A DNA stretch of 64,000 nt from Maratus speciosus (GCA_963932465.1 OZ010794.1:447284502-447348501), one strand, 5' to 3'; counted from the stretch's first letter, positions 23,128 to 35,109 are shown. The notes: a model not told the origin generated them from the letters alone. Made by a program: numbers and translations.

Positions 23128-23838
23128 CATATTATATTTTTTGTCGTGGAAATCATTTTGTTTAACAATTTAACTTTATGACATGTAAAAGAGGTACAAA
23201 AAAAAAAAAAAAAAAAAAAAAACATATGTAAAGATTCACCTTCCCTAAAGTTTAACCATAACCAAACCCTTAAGCCATGAGGGACACTCCATTAGTATAA
23301 GAAATAAAATGTGTAAAAATATTAAAATTTGAAAAGCTTTAAACTTTTTAAAATTTCCTTTAATAAAAAAAAATACTAATATATGCATATTTTAATTAAA
23401 AAATACATAAGTAAAATCACTTCCTCTGAAGTTTAACTAAAACCAAACCCCTAAGCTGTGAAAAATACACCTATAGATAAAAAGAGAACAAAAAAAAAAA
23501 AAAAAAAAAAAAAAAGAGAGAGAAAGAAAGAAATGTTTAAAAATATTAAAACTGAAAAAGTTCAAACGTTTTTATATTTTCCTTTTTGAATATATATATA
23601 TATATATATATATATGTATACTATATATTTTCAAAATATAGCTATTGTTTTATATTTTTTGTCATGAAAATATTTTTTTAAAAAAATTTAATATTTATGA
23701 TGTGTAAAAGAGGTACAAAAAAAGACATAAGTAAAGATTCCTCCCACTCCTAAAGTTTAACCAAAACCAATTCCTTAAGCCATGAAGGATACTCCATTAA
23801 TACAAGAAAAAAAGATATTAAAAATAGAAAAAGTTTAA

Positions 23839-24065
23839 CACGTTCACGCCGGCGCGGTGGGTCACATTCGACTGTCTCAGAGTTGTCACGTCTCCGGTTT
23901 TGCACACTACTATTATTTTAGAGAAAATGTTGTTTTTTTAAATCGCCCAATTGTTCTAATTAAATAAAACAACATTTTCTGTATTAAAACACTGGTATCC
24001 AAAAAGCCGGAGACTTGGCAGCTTCGAGACAGTCGAGTGTGACCCACCGCGCCGGCGTAAATGTG
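23839..24065. mobile_element. TTAA-flanked MITE with long GC-rich inverted repeats
   Basis: The ends cacgttcacgccggcgcgg and, inverted, cacatttacgccggcgcgg pair over about 60 bp (gtgggtcac, cgactgtctc, cggagac blocks). TTAA lies on both sides (23835-23838, 24066-24069). It sits inside unit 3 of the higher-order repeat. piggyBac-like mobilisation is inferred from TTAA only. Confidence 0.9.
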
Positions 24066-24314
24066 TTAAACTTAAAAAAAAAAAAAATCAATTAAAAAAT
24101 ACTGTTTTTTGGGGTTTTTTTTCAAAATTAAAAAATAAGTAAGTAAAATTCCTCCTCCTAAAGTTTAACTAAAACGAAATCCCTAAGTCATGAAGCATAC
24201 TCCTTTAAATATAAAATAAGTAATGTTTAAAAATAGTAAAAATTGAAAAAGTTTAATTATATTATCTTTAATAATAAAAAAAAAACATGTATATATATAT
24301 ATATATATATATAT

Positions 24315-27300
24315 TTCGGGCTGTTTAATAGCCTCTGCTTATTAACCAGGAGAAGACCCTTTAATTGCCTTCGAGGAGGACTTAAAGGAATCGACTGGGA
24401 GCGGAGACTTAATGTCCAATCGGCACCTTCCACCGGTACAGCCTGTTAGTACCCTTGCCTAGTGCGTGGGGAACGAACGCGGATGGGCTTCCTCCAACCC
24501 GCTTGGCCAGCGTGGAGGAATTTGGCCACCTACCCCCCTTATTTTACCATGAATTCACAAAATAAATCACGGCCCTTAATTCCCGGCGGTCTGAATGTTC
24601 CTGGTTACGGCAGCGATCAGAAAGACATGAAGACAGAGGGTGCTAAGAATAACCGGGCTCGGCTAGGCTGCCATAAGTTGATGACCTTGGCTACGTATAA
24701 TGGACGATCCCTATCTTCGGAAAATCGTTTTCAGGAACTTGAAGAAGAATTAGAAAGAATCAACTGGGACATCCTAGGATTATGTGAAGTAAGAAGAAAA
24801 GGAGAAGAGAAGATAGATCTTGCCAGCGGACATGTATTATACTATAGAGGCACAGAAGATGGAAGAACAAGCGGTGTAGGATTTCTGATTCATAAAAGGT
24901 GGAAGAATCACATCGTAGAATATGATAGTGCATCAGATAGAGTTGCAAGGTTAGTAATACAAGTGTCCAGAAGATACAAGCTGCAAATTACCCAAGTTTA
25001 TGCACCAACAGTAAGCTATACTGATGAAGAAGTTGAGGATTTCTATGAAGAAGTAGCTTCAATGCATCAAAAGGGAAAATGCTACATAAAATTAATAATG
25101 GGAGACTGGAATGCTAGAATTGGGGAAAAAGAGAAAGGTGAGTTATCAGTAGGAAATCATGGATATGGGGTGCGAAATGAAAGAGGAAACAGATTGATTG
25201 AGTTTGCAGAATGTGAACAGTTGTATATCATGAATTCATTTTTCAAGAAAAAGCCACAAAGAAAATGGACATGGCGTTGTGCAAATGGCTCAACAAGTGA
25301 AATCGACTACATCTTAACAAACAAAAAGCATCTTATTAAGGATTGCAGCGTTCTCAATAACTTCAATACAGGAAGTGATCACAGGTTGGTTAGATGCAAA
25401 CTGCTGTTAAATACTAAAGTGGAAAGAATGAAGCTTTTGCAACACTCAAAGAAATCAATCGATATAATAAATCTCCAGAAACATAAAGAAGAATTCCATT
25501 TGGAACTTAAAAACCGTTTCCAAGTACTTCAATCAGCTTTAGAAGAAGAGCAAGATGTTACAGTAGTGAACAAGAAACTAACCAGTACTCTACAAGATAT
25601 TGCAAAGAAGATAGCCGGTGATGCACAAGTAAAGCAGACAAAGAAAATAACAGAAGAAACAAGAAGATTGATGAAGAAACGCAGAGAATTTAAAATGAAG
25701 AAAAACGATCCTAAATCAAGAGTTGAATATGCTGAATTATGTAAAACGGTAAGAAAATGTGTTACAGAAGATATCAGAAAATTTAACTCTGATCTTGTCA
25801 AGAAAATTCTAGAAGATAACAAAAGTTTAAAATCAGCTAGGCGAAAACTTTGTGTTGGAAGAAAAGGTATTTTTGCACTAAAGAGGGCAGATGGAACAAT
25901 CACCAAAATCAATAAAGAAATAGTACACATTGTCAAAAAATTCTATAACGATTTATATAAATGTGAAGATCAGAGCGAAATCAACTTATGTGATCCACGA
26001 GAAAACTTAACAGAAACCGATGCCATAATCCCAGTGACGACAGACGAAGTTTTACAAGCCATTAAATTTATGAAAAAAGGTAAATGCCCCGGAGAAGATG
26101 GAATTACAATCGACCTTATCAAAGAAGCAGGAGAAGAATTTGCAAAAATGCTATCCTTACTGTTTTCCAAATGTCTCCAGAAGTCAGATGTACCAGAAGA
26201 TTGGAATAATGCTGTGATGGTGCTACTTTACAAGAAAGGAGAGAAGGAAAACATTAAAAACTACCGTCCAATCAGCTTACTGTCAGTGATTTATAAAATT
26301 TTCACCAAAGTTTTAACGACAAGACTTGAATCAGCTCTGAACTCAGCTCAACCTAGAGAACAAGCAGGATTCCGAAGTGGATTCAGCACAATGGATCATA
26401 TCCAAACGGTAAGGGAACTCATAGAAAAACATAAGGAATATAATTTACCTCTTTGCCTTGCCTTTATTGATTATGAAAAAGCATTTGATTCGGTCTACAC
26501 ATCAGCAGTAGTAGAATCTCTGGAGGACATTGGTATAGACAAACCTTACATCAATATTATAAAGAAGATTTACAAGAAAGCAACAGCAACCATACGCTTG
26601 GACAAAGGAAAAGCAAAGATCAAGCTTGGAAGAGGGGTAAGACAAGGAGACACCATTTCGCCTAAGCTTTTTACTGCTGTCTTAGAAAATATTTTCAAGA
26701 AGCTGGATTGGGAAAACAAAGGGATTAGAATAAATGGGGAATATTTAAGTCATCTCCGATTCGCTGACGACATTTTAATTTTCAGTAACAGTCCTGAAGA
26801 ATTGGAAAATATGCTAAAAGATTTGGCAGAAGCTAGCATTAATGTGGGATTAAAAATAAACTTGGAAAAGACTAAGGTGATGTTCAATTCATTTGCATCA
26901 AAAAAGAAAATCGTCTACAAGAACACTGAAATTAAAGAAGTGCAAAGTTATGTGTACCTTGGGCAAGAAATATCATCTGATAATAGTATCATGAATGAAA
27001 TCAATAGAAGAATAAGAAATGGATGGAGTGCTTTTGGGAAGAACAATATTATTCTGAAGAGTAGCATGCCCCTGTGTTTGAAAAGAAAGGTATTTAACCA
27101 ATGTGTTTTGCCTGTCCTAACTTATGGAGCAGAAACATGGACGCTAACAAAACGGATGGTACAAAGATTACAAACAACACAGAGAAGTATGGAAAGATGT
27201 ATGCTAGGTATAACTAGAAGAGACAGAAAAAGAATAACCTGGATAAGAAGTCAAACGAAAGTTTTTGACATCATTGAAAGAATTAAACGGCTAAAATGGA

Positions 27301-27540
27301 AATGGGCTGGGCACATCGCAAGAAGACAAGACAATAGATGGAGCACAAACACCTTACAGTGGTATCCCAGAGATGTAAAACGGCCAAGAAGACGACCTCA
27401 AGTAAGATGGAGTGATGAAATCAGAAAAGTAGCCGGTGTAAATTGGATGACTAAAGCACTAGACAGGAAAGATTGGAAAAATCTGGGGGAGACCTACATC
27501 CAGCAGTGGATTGAAAACGGTTGATGATGATGATGATATA
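24315..27540 (+). mobile_element. Full-length RTE/BovB-type non-LTR retrotransposon
   Basis: It consists of a short GC-richer 5' leader (ttcgggctgtttaatagcct), a single intact frame with endonuclease and reverse transcriptase, and almost no 3' UTR. The frame's own TGA opens a (TGA/ATG)n run at 27522-27536, the short simple-repeat tail usual in the RTE clade. Both flanks are TA dinucleotide runs (24288-24314 and 27537-27546), so the target duplication cannot be separated from the microsatellite. The host sequence resumes as ttcaaaatatagcta, matching other units of the surrounding higher-order repeat. Confidence 0.92.
24462..27524 (+). CDS. RTE-type endonuclease-reverse transcriptase polyprotein
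   Basis: This protein copies its own mRNA into nicked chromosomal DNA by target-primed reverse transcription. An apurinic-like endonuclease occupies about residues 73-315: LATYN (N80), LCEVR (E109), VYAP (Y180), MGDWNA (D215, N217), EIDYIL (D282) and SDH (D306, H307). The reverse transcriptase spans about 540-850: NYRPISL near 600, QAGFRSG near 635, motif A FIDYEKAFD (D670), motif B RGVRQGD near 727, motif C FADD (D769, D770) and VYLG near 832. The C-terminal part has YGAETW and a long WAGHIARR...RWSDEIRKVAG segment found in RTE/BovB relatives. There is no RNase H or gag-like frame. Length (1020 aa) suits the clade. M30 or M74 are alternative starts; M74 lies just before the nuclease. No stop or frameshift is seen, so it may be young or still competent. 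Confidence 0.95.
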   Translation: MRGERTRMGFLQPAWPAWRNLATYPPYFTMNSQNKSRPLIPGGLNVPGYGSDQKDMKTEGAKNNRARLGCHKLMTLATYNGRSLSSENRFQELEEELERINWDILGLCEVRRKGEEKIDLASGHVLYYRGTEDGRTSGVGFLIHKRWKNHIVEYDSASDRVARLVIQVSRRYKLQITQVYAPTVSYTDEEVEDFYEEVASMHQKGKCYIKLIMGDWNARIGEKEKGELSVGNHGYGVRNERGNRLIEFAECEQLYIMNSFFKKKPQRKWTWRCANGSTSEIDYILTNKKHLIKDCSVLNNFNTGSDHRLVRCKLLLNTKVERMKLLQHSKKSIDIINLQKHKEEFHLELKNRFQVLQSALEEEQDVTVVNKKLTSTLQDIAKKIAGDAQVKQTKKITEETRRLMKKRREFKMKKNDPKSRVEYAELCKTVRKCVTEDIRKFNSDLVKKILEDNKSLKSARRKLCVGRKGIFALKRADGTITKINKEIVHIVKKFYNDLYKCEDQSEINLCDPRENLTETDAIIPVTTDEVLQAIKFMKKGKCPGEDGITIDLIKEAGEEFAKMLSLLFSKCLQKSDVPEDWNNAVMVLLYKKGEKENIKNYRPISLLSVIYKIFTKVLTTRLESALNSAQPREQAGFRSGFSTMDHIQTVRELIEKHKEYNLPLCLAFIDYEKAFDSVYTSAVVESLEDIGIDKPYINIIKKIYKKATATIRLDKGKAKIKLGRGVRQGDTISPKLFTAVLENIFKKLDWENKGIRINGEYLSHLRFADDILIFSNSPEELENMLKDLAEASINVGLKINLEKTKVMFNSFASKKKIVYKNTEIKEVQSYVYLGQEISSDNSIMNEINRRIRNGWSAFGKNNIILKSSMPLCLKRKVFNQCVLPVLTYGAETWTLTKRMVQRLQTTQRSMERCMLGITRRDRKRITWIRSQTKVFDIIERIKRLKWKWAGHIARRQDNRWSTNTLQWYPRDVKRPRRRPQVRWSDEIRKVAGVNWMTKALDRKDWKNLGETYIQQWIENG

Positions 27541-27957
27541 TATATTTCAAAATATAGCTATTCTATTATATTTTTTGTAGTGAAAATTATTTTGTTTAAC
27601 AATGTAATTTTATGGCATGTAAAAGCGGTACAAAAAAATACATATGTAATGATTCCCCTCCCCTAAAGTTTAGCCAAAACCAAACCCTTAAGCCATGAGC
27701 GACACTCCGTTGGCATAAGAATAAAAATGTGTAAAAATATTAAAATTTGAACTTTAATGTACATGCTATACATGAAAGTTATCTGTATTATAAGTATTAT
27801 ATGAAAGTTATTTCATGTAATTCATGAAAGTTATTTGTATGAATATAAGAAAAAGAGATGTGTTAAAATAAAAACAAAACAAAACAAATGAAACAGTGTA
27901 AACTTTTTAAAATTTTCTTAAAAATTAAGAAAAAAAAAATTAAAATTATTATTATTA

Positions 27958-27999
<42 letters not shown>

Positions 28000-28004
28000 T
28001 TTTA

Positions 28005-29537
28005 CAAAATTTAGCCATAATGTTATGTTTTTTTTATCGTTAAAATCGTGTTTAACAATTTTATATTATGATTAAAAAAATAATAAAAGTGTACCGAGTC
28101 GCTCTAATAAGAGTACCATGGAAATTGTCTCATATTTGGGAATAACATTCACAGGGAAAATAAATCTCTTCTAATTACATTTATAATCTAACTTACATTT
28201 TACATACAACATAAATTACATACATGCAACAACACTTTTTCAACATATGAAAATAATAGCAACTCTGTCGCTAAGGCGAAATTTTCCATAGTCATGACAG
28301 CAAGCTAACAAAAACTTAATAAATATATTTTTTTATTCAAGATTCTTCCATAATCAGATATAATATAATTTTGGTTACAATACTTTTGCAACAAAGGGGG
28401 AAAAGTAGCTACTCTATCGCTAAAAAGATTTTATTTCCAATTACTAAACTGTATGCATTGCTACATACTTGCTATTCTAATCGCAGCGATTTAATTAACA
28501 TTGATACAAAATTTAGCCATGATATTACGTTTTTTATCGTGAAAATCGTGTTTAACAATTTTATTTTATAAGTAAAGGAAAAAAAAACGTAATTTTTTTA
28601 AGTGTATCGAGTAGCTCTAATAAGAGTACACAAGTAAAGTCTCTATTAGTCTAATTACTCTTCTAATTATATTTGTAATCTAACTTACATTTTATTTACA
28701 GCGTACGTTACATACATGCAACAACACTTTTTCAACATATGAAAATAATAGCGACTTTGTTGCTAATGCGAATTCTTCCATAATCCTGACAGCAAGCTAA
28801 CAAAAACTTAATAAATATACATTTTTATTCAAGTATCTTCCATAATCAGATATCATATCATTTTGTTTATAACGATTTTGCAACAAATTAAAAAATAGCT
28901 ACTCTATCGTTAACAAGCTTTTATTTTCAATTTCTAAACTGTACGCATTGCTCCATACTTGCTATTCTACCCGCAACGATTTAATTAACATTGATACAAA
29001 ATTTAGTAATGATATCGCGTTTTTTATCGTGAAAATAATGTTTAACAATTTTATTTTATAATAAGTAAAGGGAAAAAAAAAAAGACGTAATTTTTAAAAG
29101 TGTATCGAGTGGCTCTATGAGAGTACAAAAGTAAAGTCTCTATTAGTCTAATTACTCTTCTAAATATATTTATAATCTAACTTACATTTTATATACAACA
29201 TGCATGCAACAACACTTTTTCAACATATGAAAATAATAGCTACCCTGTCGCTAATTCAAAATCTTCCATAATCCTGACAGCAAAATTAACTTACTAAACT
29301 TAGTAAATACTGAACTTAATAAAAAATACTAAATGCTATATTGCTAAAATTTAATAAATATACTTTTTTATTCAAGAATCTTCCATAATCAGATATCGTA
29401 TAATTTTGGTTACAATACTTTTGCAACAAAGAAAAAAATAGCTACTCTATCGTTAACAAGCTTTTATTTCCAATTTCTAAACTGTACGCATTGCTCCATA
29501 CTTGCTATTCTACCCACAACAACTTAATTAACATTGA
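28005..29537. repeat. Tandem repeat of about 500 bp, three units
   Basis: Units begin acaaaatttagccatgatat at about 28005, 28505 and 28995. They run through gtgtatcgagt-gctctaata, catgcaacaacactttttca, gacagcaagctaacaaaaac, tagctactctatcg and attgct-catacttgctattc. The two small frames inside are not conserved between units. Confidence 0.88.
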
Positions 29538-30192
29538 AATTAACCCGACTTTAAAATCCTATTAGCAAGGACAATAAGGCGTAAACTGTGAAGTTCTTTC
29601 ACATTAACTGATCACATTTAAGTAAAACAACATGTTCGTATTATTGACGATTTATCTACCTTGTCGACCTTGTGACTGGGTAATCAGTATTTTGCCCTGA
29701 AGATGGCGGTCAAGGTGCTGTTGAAACCGGTTTCACTGATGAAGAAGATTATGATAATTTGTCCCTTTAGAACAAAAATGAAATAGGTATGGAGTATAAG
29801 GATTTCCACCCCCTTTTCACGCTTTATTACTCAGACATTGAAAGTGAGCTTTAGTTTTCTTTTTCGCTCATATATTACTGTGTCTCATATTAATTTTCTA
29901 TTTTGTTTGAAATTTTTGCCGTATTCAAGCTAACATGAAAATATGTCTAATGGGATATTTAATGATGTGCTTATCTAGATCAGTGTTATTTAATCTTTTT
30001 TAACGCACGACACGCTTGAATCCATTGTTAAAATTCTTCTGTACATTTAAATTAAGATAATGGTAAAAGCTTGAAAAGAGCGTATAGTTTTTAATTTAAT
30101 TTTCAACACAAGAAAGAAAAATAGTGCGTCAAGAGTAGATTATGAAACACTTTCCAACACTTCTAGAATATTTTAACAAGACCTCACCATTT
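29538..30192. other. Interval with a Penelope-like motif and a family fragment
   Basis: At 29697-29735 ctgaagatggcggtcaaggt leads to gttgaaaccgg. This is the CTGANGA...GAAAC arrangement seen in terminal repeats of Penelope-like elements, though the middle helix does not pair well. At 30123-30165 there is a fragment of the AACACTTTCCAAC family (attatgaaacactttccaac). Confidence 0.35.
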
Positions 30193-30989
30193 AAGGGGAC
30201 AAGTGACCTTCAAATTCATTTTTTTCCCCACTTTAAAAACTATTCAAGGGCACACTATTTGTTTTATGGCATATATTTATCACACAAGAAATAATAATAA
30301 AAAAAAAATGGATAAAAATAAGGAATTTTCCTGAATATTTTAAGGGGACACATATCCTTTAAAATCAATTTTTAAAAAAAACGATTTTTTGTTTTTTAAT
30401 TCATTTGACAACTAATGTTTTCGGAACAATTTGCCACAAACCGTATCAAAATATTCGTAAAATTGCGCACGTTATAGAAAAAAAAAAATTAAATTAGCCC
30501 TGGTCTGTTTCAAGGGAAACATTTATTTTTAAATTGATTTTTCTCAAAATCGATATTTTTTTACTTGCGCGCACGATGACTCCAAATGTATTAAAGGTAA
30601 ATGATTCGAAACTTTATATTTATCTTTACTAGATTATTTTCTTCAAATTGAACTAAAATCTAAGAAATTTAACAAAAATTATTGAATGTATGGGTATTCG
30701 AGGGACAAAAATTATCAAAATCTTCATATTTTTATTTTGAAAATCAAAAAACTTTAGAAATTTTTTGTTTATTCATTAGATTTTAGCCCATTTTATTTTT
30801 GTAATATTCTTGAACTTATATTAAAAGTTTCAAAGTTCTAGAGGGTATAGATTTTTTTAAATCATGTGCTCAAGCTGTGTATACATTATCAATAATTTAA
30901 AAAAAGCACACATTAAGAAATAATTATTATCAATTAATTATACAGTGTTTAATGCAAATTATATATTATATTGCATGGAGAACATATTA

Positions 30990-31651
30990 TAGTACCTTCC
31001 TCTTAACCGGAACTCCGTTTTAACCGGCCGATTTTTTCCGCAACATTAGGCAAAATTCAGAAAGGGAATTTTCGGTTTTCATTTCTTTAGGGTTAAATAA
31101 CTGAAATTTACAGAATGTAGAATAATTTCAACTTCTTGTAAAGATATGTGACACGATTTTTAACGATTTAATTTGTATTAAATATTGCTTATTTTGCTTA
31201 TTATTTGTTATTAGTGATAATTTTTTTTCAATTCATTTAATTGCAACTAGTATTCATTTCACAAAATATAGAAAATATGTACTTTTTTAAAACTACACAA
31301 GTTAAAAAACTAAATGCATACTAAGCATTTAACCCCTTCGGGACGAGCGTCTTTTACAGAATTCTTAATCTTTTATCACCGGTTTTTCAAAACAGAAATT
31401 TTTGCCTAATTGAATCGGGAAAATGCTCGGATTAAATACAGCAAAATTTACACTAAAAACTTACTGGTGAGAATAATCACGAATTCTGAGCACCTTACGC
31501 GGTACGTATACCGGTCGCTCATCCCCAAGAGGTTAATTAATTAAATATGCAGTTACTTATTTAAATAATTTTAATTCTCCGGTTTAATCGGCTTTTCTCT
31601 TAACCGGATAACTCTTGGTCCCGTTTAGGCCGGTTAAGTGGGAGGCTACTG
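30990..31651. mobile_element. pogo/Tigger-like MITE with nested TTAA MITE
   Basis: The left end tagtaccttcctcttaaccg and the right end, inverted, cagtagcctcccacttaacc are each flanked by TA. The subterminal word ttaaccgg is repeated in both arms. The insertion at 31333-31532 separates the arms. Confidence 0.75.
31333..31532. mobile_element. piggyBac-like MITE, GGGGACGAGCG family, copy 2
   Basis: Ends ccccttcgggacgagcg and, inverted, cctcttggggatgagcg, with TTAA at 31329-31332 and 31533-31536. It is collinear with copy 1 at 10859-11056. Confidence 0.93.
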
Positions 31652-32200
31652 TATTAACAAAAAAGAAAAAAAAAAAAAAACTCAGGTGATTAATGCAAAA
31701 ACGAGTGCATGGGGGCCACTTTAAATATTTGTCTCCGAAATCAAAATTTTCATCTGTTTAAAACTTAAAGGGTCGTATGCCCCTTTAAGCGTTATGAAGA
31801 ACTTCTCAAAATGCCCCATGTGCATTCCATATCAATTAAAATCTCCAATATTTTTTGTTCCAGTTTGGTTTATATATACAATTAAAACTGTGCATAGTTT
31901 TTCGAAACTAAATGTAATTGAAAAAGTTAAAGGTAATTAATTGCAGAAATAAGATGCAAAAATCCTGGAAATTTCATAAAATTTAGAAAATACGTTTTTC
32001 TTACCTTTATATTAAAATATAGAAAATTTGATGCACAGTTTTAATCAAACTTGCGTAAAAATATTGGAGATTTTAACTGATATCGATTGCGCATGGGGCA
32101 TTTTGAAAAGTTCTTCATAAAGCTTAAAATATCAAGGATAAATTCCTTATTTTTATCCCAATTTTTTTAATTTCTTGTGTGGTAAATATATGCTACAATG

Positions 32201-32819
32201 CAGTGGCACCAACTTATATGGGCTCTTGGGGCGCAAGCCCACCCAATAATTTGATCTCTCCGCCCACCCAATTTCAATTGATTTAATCCGTAATTTATTA
32301 TAATTATTTAACAGCTGAAATGAAATTTCGTTTTATTAGAATTCTCAAAATAATTTTGTTTTAAAATTAGTAAGGATATCAATTAGACTGACAGGAGCAC
32401 TGAAAACCCCTTCAGCGGATGTATAATTAAATTTCTCACAAAAACAGATTGCCTGTATATTTTGCCATCTGTTCTGATGTCTTGAATTGATAAAGAACTT
32501 AGGTGGCGAAAATGTATGTTTTTCTTGATATTTAGTTTTTTGCACTTTCAATAGTTAGCAATTCCAATGTTATTTAAAATAAATATTAATGTATTTATAA
32601 GGAAGAACTTGTAAAAGTATAATTTAATAAAATTATAATAAATTAAAAATTTTCTTAGAAAAAACATAATTTAATTTCAAATTATTATCTTTAGTCATCC
32701 ACTCCTTCCCTCTTTCTCTTTCCACACACATGCATAATAAGGAAAAAAAAAATTATATGTGTTATTTTATTCAAAAAATTTTGAGGCCACGCAATATTTT
32801 TGAAAAGTCGGCGCTACTG
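32201..32819. mobile_element. hAT-like MITE, old copy
   Basis: The ends cagtggcaccaactt and, inverted, cagtagcgccgactt are flanked by ctacaatg and ccataatg, which match at 6 of 8 positions as a worn target duplication. The interior includes cgcccacccaat near the left and no transposase. Confidence 0.6.
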
Positions 32820-33117
32820 CCATAATGCATATGCTGTGCCCTTGTACAGTATTTAAAATGAAATAAAGAAAGATTAATAATAAAATCAGTTAAACATTTC
32901 AAAATAAACTAATATAAAATGAATTAAGTAAACAGAGTCTTTGTTTCTCGGTATTTTTTAACAAAGCGAAAAGAAAGTTCTTTTAAATGACATTTTAAAT
33001 GTATCGTTTTTAATCTGATGTTATTTTAACCAAACTTTTCTTTCTCTTTTTAATATTCAAGTGAAAATACTTTTGTTAGAAATGAAATATTATTTGCGCT
33101 GTGCTAACAAAAATAGT
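32820..33117. other. AT-rich spacer, nothing recognised
   Basis: No terminal repeat or coding motif is seen. It lies between the hAT-like copy and the dispersed repeat at 33118. Confidence 0.5.
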
Positions 33118-33305
33118 TGACTAGAAAACAGGAATTCTGCTTTTTCAGAATTTAGTGTCGCCCCCGATGAAAAAAAATATATATGTATATATAAATAGTA
33201 CAAAACATATTTCAATTTTAAGACTTAAAACACACACTTTTATTTTATGTAAAATGACGTCATTCGCATCCACTTAAAAATTCCACATTTACGATCCGCT
33301 CTTAA
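33118..33305. repeat. Dispersed repeat, partner of 21640-21825
   Basis: It reads aaacaggaattctgcttttt, cagaatttagtgtcg, the TA-rich tract, and then aatgacgtcatt, inverted relative to the 21.7 kb copy. Confidence 0.75.
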
Positions 33306-35109
33306 ACATCTACAGTAAAGCATGCATAGGATGTCACTATCGCGATATAATACACAAATGCAGCAAAAAGGTGCCGCCGTTAAAGAAACTCGACAAAAGA
33401 ACGGCTATATAATAGTTCATAGGCCTTCATTTGTTTGCAACTTTAATATAGATAACTTACAATTAAATATAGTTTATAATAGCTCCATGTTTTAACAGAA
33501 ATTATTCGTTTATATTTTTTCAAAGTAGCACGTATTTTAATTACATTTTCTTTCGGTTGTTATGAGAAAATGGCAACAAAAAGATATAATTGCTATTTTT
33601 CAACGATTTTCCCTTTACTTTCTACATAAATGGAGTACTTGAGTTGCCAAAATTAAACAAATGGTGCTAAAAACTACAAAAAAAAAAAAATTATATTTCA
33701 AAAATCAATGGAGATACAGTTTTCAAACAAATTGCATTTAAAAGTACCTTTTTTTCCAATAAGACGGTATAAAAATTGAAAATGTGCGATGCTTAGAAAT
33801 AAAAAAAAAAAATGCTATAGAGTATTTAATTGTACAATGGTACATCTGCTTTGTTTATTGCTGGCTTCTGTAAGGTAACGTTATTTTTTGGACACAAAAT
33901 AAGGTGGGAGAAAGAAATTGCATACCGTACCGGGGGAAAATAAAATAAGTTTGAAGGTCTTTTGTCCCTTTAATAAGATCAAAGATGATGTCCAAGTAAG
34001 CAATTTGGAAAACGCATAACGCATCTGAAAACCCAATTTCAAGGATTATCATCAATATAGTTAGAAAAATATCCGAATTCTTCTGTGTAGCCCTGGATAT
34101 GATCTACACCATTTGTATATATACTAAAATGCATGCTAAAAACGCATATAGAGCGGTTGTTTATTCTGTTCACAGTTGCTTGTTATGTTCTTCTTCATCA
34201 ATTTCCGTCAACAACCGAAAATGTACTCGAGATATTTAGTGCTGCCCCGTATATCATCTATAGAATTGAAGCACACCAATAGGCAAAAAATTAGTTTAAT
34301 TTAAAAACGCGTACCACAATTTAAAATGTACTTCCAGCAATTACTGTTCTTAGACAGTACTGTAATCGAGTTCTTTTGTGTGTCCCTGTAAATGAACTAT
34401 AAATTCTACATACTTCACTTTAAACATCGACTATCCCATAGTGAACCTCATTAACATATAGCTCACCCGCAAAAAAAAAAAAAAAAAAAAATTACACATC
34501 TCGCAAAAATTCATTTATTCCGCTAATAGATCTGTCATAGGTGTATCTTGCTACGCAAAAAGTTTCATAAGTGCAGTTATATGGAAAATCGCTTTATTAC
34601 GTTATGTGTCAGTTTGCGACGACAGAAGAGGGGAGGATTGAGTGAGGAGATAAAATTACCCAACCCTCCAAACCTTATCCTAATCATTTTAAAGGGTTTT
34701 ATTCTTTTATGCATGTTTTTATTCCTGCATGCAGAGCTAAATGCTATAATTTCATGTTACAGTAAAATCATGAAAAGTTTACTTTGCCTCTCCTGTGAAA
34801 TTTACTTTTGTTGAGATGTGTCACTTTTCTTGCTGGTGAGCGATATATCAATTGCATGGCAATCTGATTATATTTGCGCGAGTTAGAGCCCAAACAAACA
34901 GACGGGCAGACGGCTAGAGCCCGACATAGGCTATCAGGGCTCCGGGGCAAGCATTATTCCTCTTTCTAGCTCTCCGTATAAAATGTTATCGAATTATGCT
35001 GGAGTGACTAAATTTCACTCATAAATGTGGTACTAAGTACTATTCACATCTGTATACAGGGACTCATAAGAAGATGATCAGAACTTTAAAAGAGGATAGA
35101 ACACACTTT
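33306..35109 (-). repeat. Degenerate repeat stretch of the AACACTTTCCAAC family
   Basis: Phrases ttctgtgtagccctggatat (34079), gctgccccgtatatcatcta (34240) and gtgtgtccctgtaaatgaac (34376) mark weak units of about 140-160 bp. They are in the same orientation as 11431-12245. 33306-34070 holds no recognisable unit. Around 34895 a gacgggcagacgg block resembles the GACA-rich edge found beside other family ends. Confidence 0.5.

Larger units (their letters stand above)
21826..28004. repeat. Higher-order tandem repeat with large insertions
   Basis: Two alternating half-units share agtttaac-aaaaccaaaccc. Type a continues ttaagccatga and ends in actccat. Type b continues ctaagt-atgaa and ends in actcctt. 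Type a is at 21966, 23247, 23753 and 27665; type b is at 22152, 23430 and 24159. Each a+b unit opens with attttttgtcgtgaaaatca. The array has been opened by a pogo-like MITE (22318-23127), a piggyBac-like MITE (23839-24065) and an RTE element (24315-27540). It ends with (ATT)n and (TTTA)n microsatellites near 27944-28000. Confidence 0.82.
30193..32195. mobile_element. Inverted-repeat region of about 2 kb with nested MITEs
   Basis: An outer inverted pair runs from about 30262-30330 (atatatttatcacacaagaa, ggataaaaataaggaatttt) to 32130-32190 (its inverse). An inner palindrome has arms at 31797-31905 and 32015-32140 (atgaagaacttctcaaaatg, gttaaaatctccaatatttt). Near the left, ttaaggggaca recurs at 30196 and 30345, with a weaker form (tcaagggaaaca) near 30510. 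The centre carries the pogo-like MITE at 30990. Boundaries of a single element are uncertain. Confidence 0.5.

Noticed and set aside
29697..29735. Active hammerhead ribozyme
   Set aside because: The CTGANGA and GAAAC boxes are present, but the sequence between them does not form a closed helix. Left only as a Penelope-like motif.
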